Source: JAAZZIT01 sp964480525 (GTDB lineage: Bacteria > Bacillota > Clostridia > Oscillospirales > Ruminococcaceae). Taken from it: a DNA stretch of 21,966 nt. The notes under the pieces were generated by a model. It was not told where the DNA came from, ran no database searches, and saw nothing but the letters and a program-made list of their open reading frames with translations. Numbering within the stretch: the first letter of the stretch is position 1; every line of letters begins with the position of its first letter. Made by a program: the position numbers and the translations under genes. Shown here one piece after another: positions 1 to 6,575 of this stretch. The stretch covers positions 1 to 21,966 of the forward strand of contig CAYZOV010000026.1 in the NCBI GenBank assembly GCA_964480525.1, in the 5' to 3' direction.

Positions 1-55
1 GACTTCGTCCTTTGGAAACCTACAAGCTTTTTGAAAAAAGCTTGACCAAAAACTT
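1..55 (-). repeat. Partial multi-hairpin interspersed repeat at the window edge
   Basis: Positions 23-32 and 35-44 form a 10-bp inverted repeat (CAAGCTTTTT / AAAAAGCTTG). Read on the minus strand, the block runs GTTTTTGGTC, then the hairpin, then CCAAAGG followed by ACGAAGTC at the window edge. CTTTGG at 10-15 suggests that a second hairpin is cut by the edge. The minus-strand text resembles the start of the hairpin cluster at 21534-21565, so the two are probably members of one dispersed family. No coding potential is visible. Confidence 0.6.
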
Positions 56-256
56 CTATATCCTGACGAAAGTTTAAAGTTTGTTGGATTCACGACAGAG
101 TTACAGTTACAAATAACAAACCACGGTGCGGTGTGAACCGATGAAACACCACGTTTCACAAATTATAAAACACCCAAACGTAAACCGACACTTCTACGTT
201 TATTATAACACACCCCGAAAAAATTTTCAACACAATAATGTTAAGTTTAAAAATGC
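56..256. other. Noncoding leader region upstream of ypeB
   Basis: No credible ORF is present. Positions 80-113 hold a diverged copy of a motif seen again at 7038-7075 and, inverted, in the tandem array at 5291-6016; the shared core is AGTTACAGTTACAA. A small inverted repeat TGAAAC-N5-GTTTCA lies at 142-158. There is no sleB gene here, although sleB commonly precedes ypeB. Confidence 0.5.
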
Positions 257-285
257 GAATAAATCCAAATTTTTCGGAAATACTA
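257..285 (+). promoter_or_regulatory. Candidate forespore (sigma-F/sigma-G type) promoter for ypeB
   Basis: GAATA at 257-261 matches the GNATA-type -35 of forespore sigma factors. After 14 nt, GGAAATACTA at 276-285 fits the sigma-F -10 pattern GGnnAnAhTr completely. Its last seven bases, AATACTA, are also close to the sigma-G -10 with a 17-nt spacer. It lies 26 bp before the ypeB start codon. B. subtilis ypeB is forespore expressed with sleB, which agrees. The match was made by eye and is a prediction only. Confidence 0.5.
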
Positions 286-311
286 CCAGAAAATGAACAA
301 GGAGAAATGAT

Positions 312-1625
312 ATGAAACTTAAAAAACGTTCACTTGTTAGAATAATTTCTTTCGTAACAGCAATAATTCTTGTACTAATTATTAGAAATATTCAACTAAT
401 GTGTTACGAAAAGAAGTCTAAAAATGCGCTGAACACTTCGTACCGACGTGCGGTTGAAGACTTGTCCGCCTGCGCCGACAATATCACCAACACTTTGTCC
501 AAAGAAATTTACTGTGGCACCCCTCAAATGCTCCAGAAATTGTCAATCCGACTTTGGAACGAATCAAACAACGCAAAAATTGCCCTTTCACAGCTTCCCA
601 TTGAAGAAGTTCAGCTTGAAAACACCTACAAATTTTTATCCCAAGTGGGTAATTACGCACTTTCTATTTCCAAAAAAAGCGAAAACGGACAGTCTTTGAC
701 AGATGAAGAATACAAAAATCTGCAATCTCTTTATGATTATTCAAAAAAGTTTTCACAATCCATGTGGGAGATGGAAAACGCCCAGAATTTAGGGGAAAAC
801 ACCGATTTTCCAAACTTTGAAGATTTGGAAATTTCCGACGGTTTTAAGGAAATGGAGGAGGGTTTTCAAGATTATCCAAGCTTGATTTACGACGGACCTT
901 TTTCTGACCATATTTTGGAAAAAGAACCCGTTATGACCAAAAATCAAGACGAAGTAACCGAAAATTACGCAAAAAAACGTGCGTCACAGGTTAGCAAAAT
1001 TAACGAAAATCAGCTTGAAACCACCGACGGAGAAGCGGGAAAAATGCCCTCATACGTTTTCAAAAGCGACGGTGTGACCGTGGCAATAACCAAAAACGGC
1101 GGATTTATCAGCTATATGCTTAAAAACCGTTCAGTTGAAACAACCTCAATTTCCACCGACAAAGCCCAAAACAATGCCGTGGACTATCTGCTGAATTTGG
1201 GAATTGACAACATGAAAGTGACCTATTACGAGTGTTATAAAAACGTTATGACCATAAATTTTGCGTCGAAACAAGGTGACGTTTTGTGCTACACCGATTT
1301 AATAAAAGTGTCCGTAGCCCTTGACAACGGCGAAATTTTGGGGTTTGACGGTCGGGGATATATCGTCAACCACTATCTTAGAGATTTTCCCGAAATTACG
1401 GTATCTGAAAAGAACGCAAAATCAAAATTATCACCGCTCTTAACCGTTAAAAAGTCACAACTTGCACTTATTCCTACCGACAGCAAAGGTGAAGTTTTGT
1501 GCCACGAATTTCTTTGCACCTCAACTGACGGAAACGAAATTCTGGTCTATATCGGAGTTGAAAGTGGCGTTGAAGAAGACATTCTGATATTGTTTAAATC
1601 CGAAAACGGGGTTTTAACGATTTAA
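312..1625 (+). CDS. ypeB: Germination protein YpeB
   Basis: This 437-residue protein has the YpeB architecture: a short basic N-terminus, one membrane anchor at about residues 9-28, a helical YpeB N-domain at about 35-200, and a C-terminal beta-rich PepSY-type region at about 245-437. B. subtilis YpeB is about 450 residues. YpeB sits at the forespore inner membrane and is needed for stability and localisation of the cortex-lytic enzyme SleB, and so for spore cortex breakdown at germination. The ATG at 312 follows AAGGAG at 299-304 with good spacing. A forespore-type promoter match lies just upstream. sleB is not next to it in this window, which is unusual because the two are commonly a pair. 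Rubrerythrin starts 37 nt downstream on the same strand with no terminator between. Confidence 0.88.
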   Translation: MKLKKRSLVRIISFVTAIILVLIIRNIQLMCYEKKSKNALNTSYRRAVEDLSACADNITNTLSKEIYCGTPQMLQKLSIRLWNESNNAKIALSQLPIEEVQLENTYKFLSQVGNYALSISKKSENGQSLTDEEYKNLQSLYDYSKKFSQSMWEMENAQNLGENTDFPNFEDLEISDGFKEMEEGFQDYPSLIYDGPFSDHILEKEPVMTKNQDEVTENYAKKRASQVSKINENQLETTDGEAGKMPSYVFKSDGVTVAITKNGGFISYMLKNRSVETTSISTDKAQNNAVDYLLNLGIDNMKVTYYECYKNVMTINFASKQGDVLCYTDLIKVSVALDNGEILGFDGRGYIVNHYLRDFPEITVSEKNAKSKLSPLLTVKKSQLALIPTDSKGEVLCHEFLCTSTDGNEILVYIGVESGVEEDILILFKSENGVLTI

Positions 1626-1662
1626 CAGAATATTAAAAATAATTTTAGAAAGGACGTTTTTT

Positions 1663-2277
1663 ATGTCAGTAAATTTTTGCAATTCACAAACCAAAATCAA
1701 CCTTATGAGAGCTTTTGCGGGAGAAAGCCAAGCCCGAAATCGCTATACTTTTGCGGCTGCTCAGGCTCACAAACAACAGCTTTATATCGTTGAAAAACTT
1801 TTCAAATTCACAGCCGACCAAGAAAAAGAACACGCCGAAGTTTTCTACAATCACCTTAAAGAGTGTTCGGGAAACACCATTCACATTGACAACGCAGGCT
1901 ATCCTGTGGACATTTCCGACGACATGACAAAGCTTCTGGAAATGGCTCAACACAACGAGTTTGAAGAAGCCGACGACGTTTACCCAACATTCGCAAAAAT
2001 TGCGAAAGACGAAGGTTTTTACGAGGTTTACACCTCTTTTTCAAACATTGCTCAGGTGGAAAAATACCACGGCACGCGCTTCGGAAATTTTGCAAATCAG
2101 TTAAAAAATGATAAACTTTTTTCGTCAGAATCTTCCGAAAACTGGCTCTGCCTTAACTGCGGATATATTTTTGAAGGCACCAAAGCACCCCTTTCATGTC
2201 CTGCCTGCCGTAAACCGCAAGGTTACTTTATCAGACTGAAGTATTCCACATGGTCGCTGGAGAAAGGGGCAATGTAA
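1663..2277 (+). CDS. rbr: Rubrerythrin
   Basis: The protein has 204 residues and two domains. The N-terminal ferritin-like four-helix diiron domain carries Glu21 in the AGESQARNRY motif, an ExxH at 54-57 (DQEKEHAE) and a second ExxH at 133-136 (VEKYH). The C-terminal rubredoxin-like Fe(Cys)4 domain has CxxC at 163-166 and CPxC at 179-182. Rubrerythrins are NAD(P)H-linked peroxidases that detoxify hydrogen peroxide in the cytoplasm of anaerobes. The linker and rubredoxin part are of normal length. AAGGAC at 1650-1655 precedes the ATG. The stop codon TAA overlaps the enolase ATG by one base (TAATG at 2275-2279), so translation of the two genes is probably coupled. A position downstream of ypeB could mean shared transcription, but a separate promoter cannot be excluded. 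Confidence 0.93.
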   Translation: MSVNFCNSQTKINLMRAFAGESQARNRYTFAAAQAHKQQLYIVEKLFKFTADQEKEHAEVFYNHLKECSGNTIHIDNAGYPVDISDDMTKLLEMAQHNEFEEADDVYPTFAKIAKDEGFYEVYTSFSNIAQVEKYHGTRFGNFANQLKNDKLFSSESSENWLCLNCGYIFEGTKAPLSCPACRKPQGYFIRLKYSTWSLEKGAM

Positions 2278-3542
2278 TGACGGCAAAAAAATTCCAAAAA
2301 ATTTCCTGCCGTGAAATTATTGACAGCCGAGGCAATCCCACACTTTCAACGACTGTCACCCTGTCCGACGGGACGTGTGCCTCTGCGTCCGTGCCGTCGG
2401 GGGCTTCAACAGGCTCTTTTGAAGCGGTAGAACTTCGTGACAAAGATTCAAATAGGTTCGGCGGTCGTGGAGTTTTAACGGCGGTAAAAAACGTTAAAGA
2501 AATTATCGCTCCCCGACTTTTGGAGCTTGAAAACACAAATCAGGGAACAGTTGACAGGTTGTTGCAAAAACTTGACGGAACGGATAATTTTTCAAACTTA
2601 GGAGCAAACGCCGCTCTTTCTGTTTCACTTGCTGTTGCAAAAGCAAACGCAAAATCTCTGAAAATGCCGTTATTTCAGTATTTTGGCGGTATCAACGCCA
2701 CCACAATGCCAATTCCCATGATGAATATTCTCAACGGTGGCGCTCACGCCCACAACAACATTGATATTCAGGAATTTATGATTATGCCGGTTGGTTTTAA
2801 AAATTTTCATGAACGACTGCAGGCTTGTTGTGAAATTTACCACATTTTGGGCGGAATTTTAAAGAGTTGCAACCTTTCTTCCACCGTCGGGGACGAGGGC
2901 GGTTTCGCACCCGACTTGGACAACGAAGAGGACGCAATTTTGCTGATTATCGAAGCAATTAAAAAGGCAAATTATTCCACCGAACAGGTGAAAATCGCCC
3001 TTGACGTTGCTTCAACCGAGTGGGTGCGTGACGGCGGTTACGTCATGCCCAAAAGCAACCGTGCTTTCACGTCCCACGAACTTGTAAACCACCTTGAAAA
3101 ACTTTGCGAAAAATACCCGATTATCTCCGTCGAGGACGGATTGGGCGAAGAAGATTTTGACGGTTGGGCGGAACTCACCAAAAGACTTGGGGGAAAAATT
3201 CAGCTTGTCGGGGACGATTTTTTCGTAACTAACACCGCACGACTTCAACGTGGAATTAACGCCAAATGCGCCAACTCAATTTTGGTTAAAGTAAATCAAA
3301 TCGGCACATTAACTCAAGCTTTTTCGGCGGTAAATCTGGCTAAAAAGCACAGCTATAACACCATAATTTCCCACCGAAGCGGTGAAACCGAGGACACAAC
3401 CATTTCCGACATTGCCGTGGGACTTAACGCAGGTCAAATCAAGGCAGGCGCTCCTTGTCGAACCGAACGTGTTGCCAAATATAACCGACTTTTGGCTATC
3501 GAGGATTATTTGGGCAAAAACGCCACTCAATTTGATTTTTAA
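2277..3542 (+). CDS. eno: Enolase (phosphopyruvate hydratase)
   Basis: This 421-residue enzyme converts 2-phosphoglycerate to phosphoenolpyruvate in glycolysis. The open frame extends upstream to 2250, but the ATG at 2277 is preferred: it has AAAGGGG at 2263-2269 seven bases before it and gives the usual N-terminus (KISCREIIDSRGNPT). Catalytic and metal residues are recognisable at a steady offset from E. coli: Glu207 in VGDEGG, Asp243 in ALDVAS, Glu286 in SVEDGLG, Asp313 in LVGDDFFVTN, Lys338 in LVKVNQIG and Lys389 in GQIKAGAPCRTERVAKYN. The signature ISHRSGETED is present. All expected active-site residues are intact, so it should be active. It overlaps the rubrerythrin stop by one base and is followed by a strong terminator at 3582-3609. 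Confidence 0.95.
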   Translation: MTAKKFQKISCREIIDSRGNPTLSTTVTLSDGTCASASVPSGASTGSFEAVELRDKDSNRFGGRGVLTAVKNVKEIIAPRLLELENTNQGTVDRLLQKLDGTDNFSNLGANAALSVSLAVAKANAKSLKMPLFQYFGGINATTMPIPMMNILNGGAHAHNNIDIQEFMIMPVGFKNFHERLQACCEIYHILGGILKSCNLSSTVGDEGGFAPDLDNEEDAILLIIEAIKKANYSTEQVKIALDVASTEWVRDGGYVMPKSNRAFTSHELVNHLEKLCEKYPIISVEDGLGEEDFDGWAELTKRLGGKIQLVGDDFFVTNTARLQRGINAKCANSILVKVNQIGTLTQAFSAVNLAKKHSYNTIISHRSGETEDTTISDIAVGLNAGQIKAGAPCRTERVAKYNRLLAIEDYLGKNATQFDF

Positions 3543-3581
3543 TTTTTAAAAACAGCTCTCATAAGTACCCTAAAACGCAAA

Positions 3582-3609
3582 AAAAGTTGCACAAAACCGT
3601 GCAACTTTT
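3582..3609. terminator. Bidirectional rho-independent terminator between eno and sigF
   Basis: AAAAGTTGCAC (3582-3592), the loop AAAACC and GTGCAACTTTT (3599-3609) form an 11-bp stem. On the plus strand it is followed by a T-rich run (CTTTTTTTCTTTTTT). The minus strand also runs into a T-tract. The flanking genes converge, so the one hairpin can end both the enolase and the spoIIA transcripts. Confidence 0.9.
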
Positions 3610-3679
3610 CTTTTTTTCTTTTTTAAAAACCAGAATTTTGTAAAGTTTAACAATTTTCAAAGTGAAAATTTGTTAAAAT

Positions 3680-4345
3680 TCACAACAGAAGTTCCTCTCG
3701 CATTTGCAACAATAACTTTTTTTCACGCCGAGAAACTTGAACTTGGGTCATTTCAAGCGCCTTTGCCACTTCCGACTGTGTTTTGTCCTTGAAATAACGC
3801 AAATATATTAGCTTCCTGTCTTTGGGATTTAAACCGCTTAACAGTTGTTTAACCGAAATTGCGTCGGTGATTTCTTCGTCCAACGCTTTAACCGGAATGT
3901 CTATCTGGGCATTTTCTTCGTCGTCAAAATTTTCCGTCAAACTTATCGCCGGCAAAGACACGTTCAGCGCTTCGACAACTTCTTCAACCGAAATATCTCC
4001 CATTTCCGCAAGCTCCGAAAGGGTGGGTTCACGCCCCTGTGCGACGGTGAAATTATCACGCAATTTCACGATTTTTAAAGAAATTTCTTTTAAACCTCTC
4101 GAAACTTTTACGTTTCCGCCGTCACGAAAAAGTCGCTTGATTTCCCCCAAAATAACAGGCACGGCATATGTTGAAAATTTTACCCCTCTGGAAAAATCAA
4201 AGGATTTGCTAGCTTTAACCAACCCTACGCAACCCGCTCCGTAAAGGTCGTCGTATTCGATTCCTTTGCCCCGAAAACGGTTGGCGCAAAGGTGAACAAG
4301 ACCGAGATTTTCTTCCGCAAGCTGTTTGGTTTGAGAATTATTCAT
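3680..4345 (-). CDS. sigF: RNA polymerase sigma-F factor (SpoIIAC)
   Basis: This 221-residue sigma-70 family protein belongs to the SigF/SigG/SigB group. Region 2 spans about residues 28-76, with the core-binding EYDDLYGAGCVGLVKA stretch and the -10 recognition helix FSTYAVPVILGEIKR followed by LFRDGGNVKVSR. Region 3 is at about 85-135 and the region 4 helix-turn-helix at about 173-217 (YLRYFKDKTQSEVAKALEMT). Sigma-F directs the first forespore-specific transcription after asymmetric division. The assignment to SigF rather than SigG rests on position as third gene of a spoIIA operon, directly after spoIIAB. The intergenic gap is 31 nt and holds GAAAGGAC as ribosome binding site before the ATG at 4345. 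Confidence 0.93.
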   Translation of the reverse strand: MNNSQTKQLAEENLGLVHLCANRFRGKGIEYDDLYGAGCVGLVKASKSFDFSRGVKFSTYAVPVILGEIKRLFRDGGNVKVSRGLKEISLKIVKLRDNFTVAQGREPTLSELAEMGDISVEEVVEALNVSLPAISLTENFDDEENAQIDIPVKALDEEITDAISVKQLLSGLNPKDRKLIYLRYFKDKTQSEVAKALEMTQVQVSRREKKLLLQMREELLL

Positions 4346-4376
4346 AAGGCTTTTGTCCTTTCAAAAATATGTAAAC

Positions 4377-4826
4377 CTAGCCTTTTTCCTTGATTTTTTT
4401 AAGCATAACAACCGTTGTTCCACGCCCGATTTTGCTTGTCACCGACAGCTTGTCCGTAAAACTTTCCATAATCGAAAAGCCCAAACCTGCACGTTCTTCG
4501 TCGCCGCCCGTGGTAAAAAGCGGTTCTCTGGCTTTTTTTACGTCCTCAATACCGCACCCTTTGTCTTTTACCGAAATGTATAAAATTCCGTCTTTGTAAA
4601 TTCTCCCCTCCAGCTCCACAATTCCCATGTGTTCCCTGTAACCGTGGACTATTGCGTTTGTAACCGCTTCGCTGACGGCGGTTTTTATGTCCGAAATGTC
4701 CTCAACGCAAGGGTTAAGTTGGGTCGCAAACGCCGTTATCGCCATTCTTGACAGCATTTCGTTCTGGGATAACGCCGGAAATTTCATCACAACTCTGTTG
4801 AGAATGTTCTTTTTCAAAAGCTTCAC
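4377..4826 (-). CDS. spoIIAB: Anti-sigma-F factor / serine kinase SpoIIAB
   Basis: This GHKL-fold ATP-binding protein binds and inhibits sigma-F and phosphorylates SpoIIAA. With the GTG at 4826 as start it has 149 residues (B. subtilis 146). The N-box reads SEAVTNAIVHGY at about 52-63, the G1 box KDKGCGIED starts at about 87, the G2 box is GLGFSIMESF at about 114-123, and the GRGTTVVML end is present. The frame stays open to 4883, but GTG at 4826 has AGGAG at 4837-4841 with a 10-nt spacer, and it lies exactly where the spoIIAA product should normally end. An ATG at 4787 would start directly before the conserved KFPALSQNE and has no good ribosome binding site. As read, the gene overlaps spoIIAA by 113 nt in another frame, which is unusual. 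Confidence 0.9.
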   Translation of the reverse strand: MKLLKKNILNRVVMKFPALSQNEMLSRMAITAFATQLNPCVEDISDIKTAVSEAVTNAIVHGYREHMGIVELEGRIYKDGILYISVKDKGCGIEDVKKAREPLFTTGGDEERAGLGFSIMESFTDKLSVTSKIGRGTTVVMLKKIKEKG

Positions 4827-5163
4827 AGTCTTTTTTCTCCTTTTCTTCCACATTTTTTTCCACAATTTTCGCAAGTTTTCCAATTCCCGAAATAATCATG
4901 ACCTTTTTTATGGACGTAGGGGGGTTGAGAATCAAAACTTTTCCACCCGACTGGCTCATGATTTTGTACCTGCCCATCACCAAACCGATTCCCGACGAAT
5001 CCATAAACGTAACCGCCGAAAAATCCAGCTCCAAAATTTCAGGTTTGCGCCTGAAAATCTCGCTGTCAATCCGATTGCGGATTTCCAAAGCCGAGTGATG
5101 GTCAAGTTCCCCCTGAATGTACACCGTAAGGGTCTGCTTGTAAAAAACAAATCCGGCACTCAT
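4714..5163 (-). CDS. spoIIAA: Anti-anti-sigma factor SpoIIAA (STAS domain), with C-terminal overrun
   Basis: A STAS-domain protein that, when unphosphorylated, binds SpoIIAB and frees sigma-F. The GELDHH motif is at 18-23 and the phosphorylation loop is TFMDSSGIGLVMGRYK, with Ser56 aligning to B. subtilis Ser58. The normal fold appears to end near residue 111. The frame as sequenced continues to 149 residues through a low-complexity tail that overlaps the start of spoIIAB. A shift of one base at the A6 run (4831-4836) would instead end the protein after 113 residues at TGA 4823-4825, making a GTGA overlap with the spoIIAB start. So the tail may be an indel, a sequencing error or a slippage site. 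AGGAGG at 5171-5176 precedes the ATG by 7 nt. Confidence 0.92.
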   Translation of the reverse strand: MSAGFVFYKQTLTVYIQGELDHHSALEIRNRIDSEIFRRKPEILELDFSAVTFMDSSGIGLVMGRYKIMSQSGGKVLILNPPTSIKKVMIISGIGKLAKIVEKNVEEKEKKDCEAFEKEHSQQSCDEISGVIPERNAVKNGDNGVCDPT

Positions 5164-5240
5164 TTTTTTACCTCCTTTTCGTTTTCAAATCAAGCATACC
5201 ACCAATCGCCCGATTTTTTTGCCGAAATCTGTCACGATTT

Positions 5241-5268
5241 TTTCTTATTTTCTTTTTTAAAACCCTAC
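5241..5268 (-). promoter_or_regulatory. Candidate sigma-H-like promoter of the spoIIA operon
   Basis: On the minus strand GTAGGGTTT (5268-5260) matches eight of nine positions of the sigma-H -35 pattern RnAGGAwww. After 12 nt, TAAGAAA (5247-5241) is a partial match to RnnGAAT. spoIIA is sigma-H and Spo0A dependent in B. subtilis, so a sigma-H promoter is expected about here. The -10 match is weak, and no clear 0A box (TGTCGAA type) was seen. Confidence 0.33.
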
Positions 5269-5290
5269 TTTTCCCGCTCCCCCCTATTTC

Positions 5291-6016
5291 AATTAACTTT
5301 TAAATAATTTTTTGTAACTGTTCTGTGTAAAACACTCTTTCCAACTTTTGATTTCACCCCACTTCCTGCCCTGTAACTAAACTCTCCCCTGTAATTCTAA
5401 CCAACTTCCCCACTTCGGGATAATCAGAATTGCAATTGCAACTAAATTTCCCACCCGTTAATGAAACCCACTTTCCCCGTAATGAATGTTTTGATTAAAT
5501 TTAAAGGAAATTTTTGTAACTATACTGTGTATAACACTCTTTCCCACTTTCGACCTCACCCCACTTCCCGCCCTGTAACTAAACTGCCCCTGTAATTCCA
5601 ACCAACTTCCCCACTTCGAGATAATCAGACTTGCAATTGCAACTAAGTTTTCCACCCGTTTATAAACCCCCTCTCTCTGTAATTACCGTTTTTGATTAAC
5701 TTTCAAATAATTTTTTGTTACTTTACTGTGTATAACACTCTTTCCCACTTTCGACTTCCCCCCACTTCCTGCCCTGTAACTAAACTCACACCTGTAATTC
5801 CAACCAACTTCCCCACTTCGAGATAATCAGACTTGCAATTGCAACTAAGTTTTCCACCCGTTTATAAACCCCCTCTCTCTGTAATTACCGTTTTTGATTA
5901 ACTTTCAAATAATTTTTTGTTACTTTACTGTGTATAACACTCTTTCCCACTTTCGACTTCCCCCCACTTCCTGCCCTGTAACTAAACTCACACCTGTAAT
6001 TCCAACCAACTTCCCC
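5291..6016. repeat. Array of ~201-bp tandem repeats (three units and a partial fourth)
   Basis: Units start at about 5291, 5493, 5694 and 5896, a period of 201-202 bp; the fourth stops matching after 6016. Units 3 and 4 are identical over their shared 121 bp (5694-5814 and 5896-6016). Units 2 and 3 are near identical in their second halves, and unit 1 is the most diverged, which suggests stepwise duplication. Each full unit carries the perfect 12-bp palindrome TTGCAATTGCAA (5430-5441, 5631-5642, 5833-5844), a near-palindrome GTGTATAACAC in units 2-4, and a CCCTGTAACT...CCTGTAATT pair. The plus strand is strongly C/T rich with few G. No ORF spans it. No function is recognised. Confidence 0.9.
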
Positions 6017-6031
6017 TCTCTACCACTACTT

Positions 6032-6475
6032 TGTTAAATATTTTACTTTGTATCTACACTCACCTTTTCCGTCCGTTCAATAACAAAATGTGATTGAAAA
6101 CAAATCTTACACCCCTCCACTAAACCCACTCTTATTTTCGCTCCCTCAAAAAAAGAACAAATGCTTGCACTTTCCCCACATTTCAGACCAAATACTCCCC
6201 CCGACCAACCGTGTTTTATCGCCCCAATTTCATGTTAAATGTTTTATTTTTATTGTATTTTCCGTTATCTGCCCCACTTCCCCCCATTCTAGCCACACCC
6301 CCGACCACTTTTCTCCGTTTCCTCTCCTTTTTTGTTAAATGTTTTGCTCTCTGCTTTTCCCTACAACATTTCCGCACTAAAGTTCTGACGAAAGAACCCC
6401 AACCGCCACTTTGTTAAATGTTTTATCTTGCAACCACACTCACTTTTTCCGTTCGTTCAGTAACAAAATTCAGAC
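6032..6475. repeat. Degenerate repeats downstream of the 201-bp array
   Basis: TGTTAAATGTTTTA-like words begin at 6032, 6233, 6333 and 6412, spaced 201, 100 and 79 bp. The segments 6030-6088 and 6410-6469 are direct repeats of about 60 bp; both contain a CACACTCAC-type word, then TTTTCCGT and GTTCA(A/G)TAACAAAAT. The C/T bias of the array continues. Short open frames here have no plausible start site or recognisable product and look like chance. Confidence 0.6.
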
Positions 6476-6483
6476 AAAAGAAT

Positions 6484-6575
6484 CCCCGTGGCAATCATGG
6501 AGCGATAGCTCCATGCCCCGAAATGAAATTTCGGGGTACGCATTTGCCGTCAGGCAAAGCGTAATTGCCACGGGG
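6484..6575. repeat. 92-bp perfect cloverleaf palindrome (closing stem plus three hairpins)
   Basis: A 12-bp perfect outer stem, CCCCGTGGCAAT (6484-6495) with ATTGCCACGGGG (6564-6575), encloses three consecutive hairpins. Hairpin 1 is CATGGAGC-GATA-GCTCCATG (6496-6515). Hairpin 2 is CCCCGAAAT-GAA-ATTTCGGGG (6516-6536). Hairpin 3 is CGC-A-TTTGCC-GTCA-GGCAAA-GCG (6539-6561) with one bulged A. Almost every base is paired, giving a four-way junction. It is not a tRNA: there is no conserved loop sequence and no CCA. It could be a mobile palindromic unit or a structured RNA. Which strand would be transcribed is unknown. Confidence 0.85.

Noticed and set aside
142..158. TGAAAC-N5-GTTTCA as a possible parS centromere site
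   Set aside because: parS is TGTTTCAC-GTGAAACA; the arms here are in the opposite order, so it is only a small inverted repeat.
5291..6016. 201-bp array as CRISPR or origin of replication
   Set aside because: The unit is far too long for CRISPR and repeats throughout; no DnaA-box cluster or dnaA/dnaN gene is seen.
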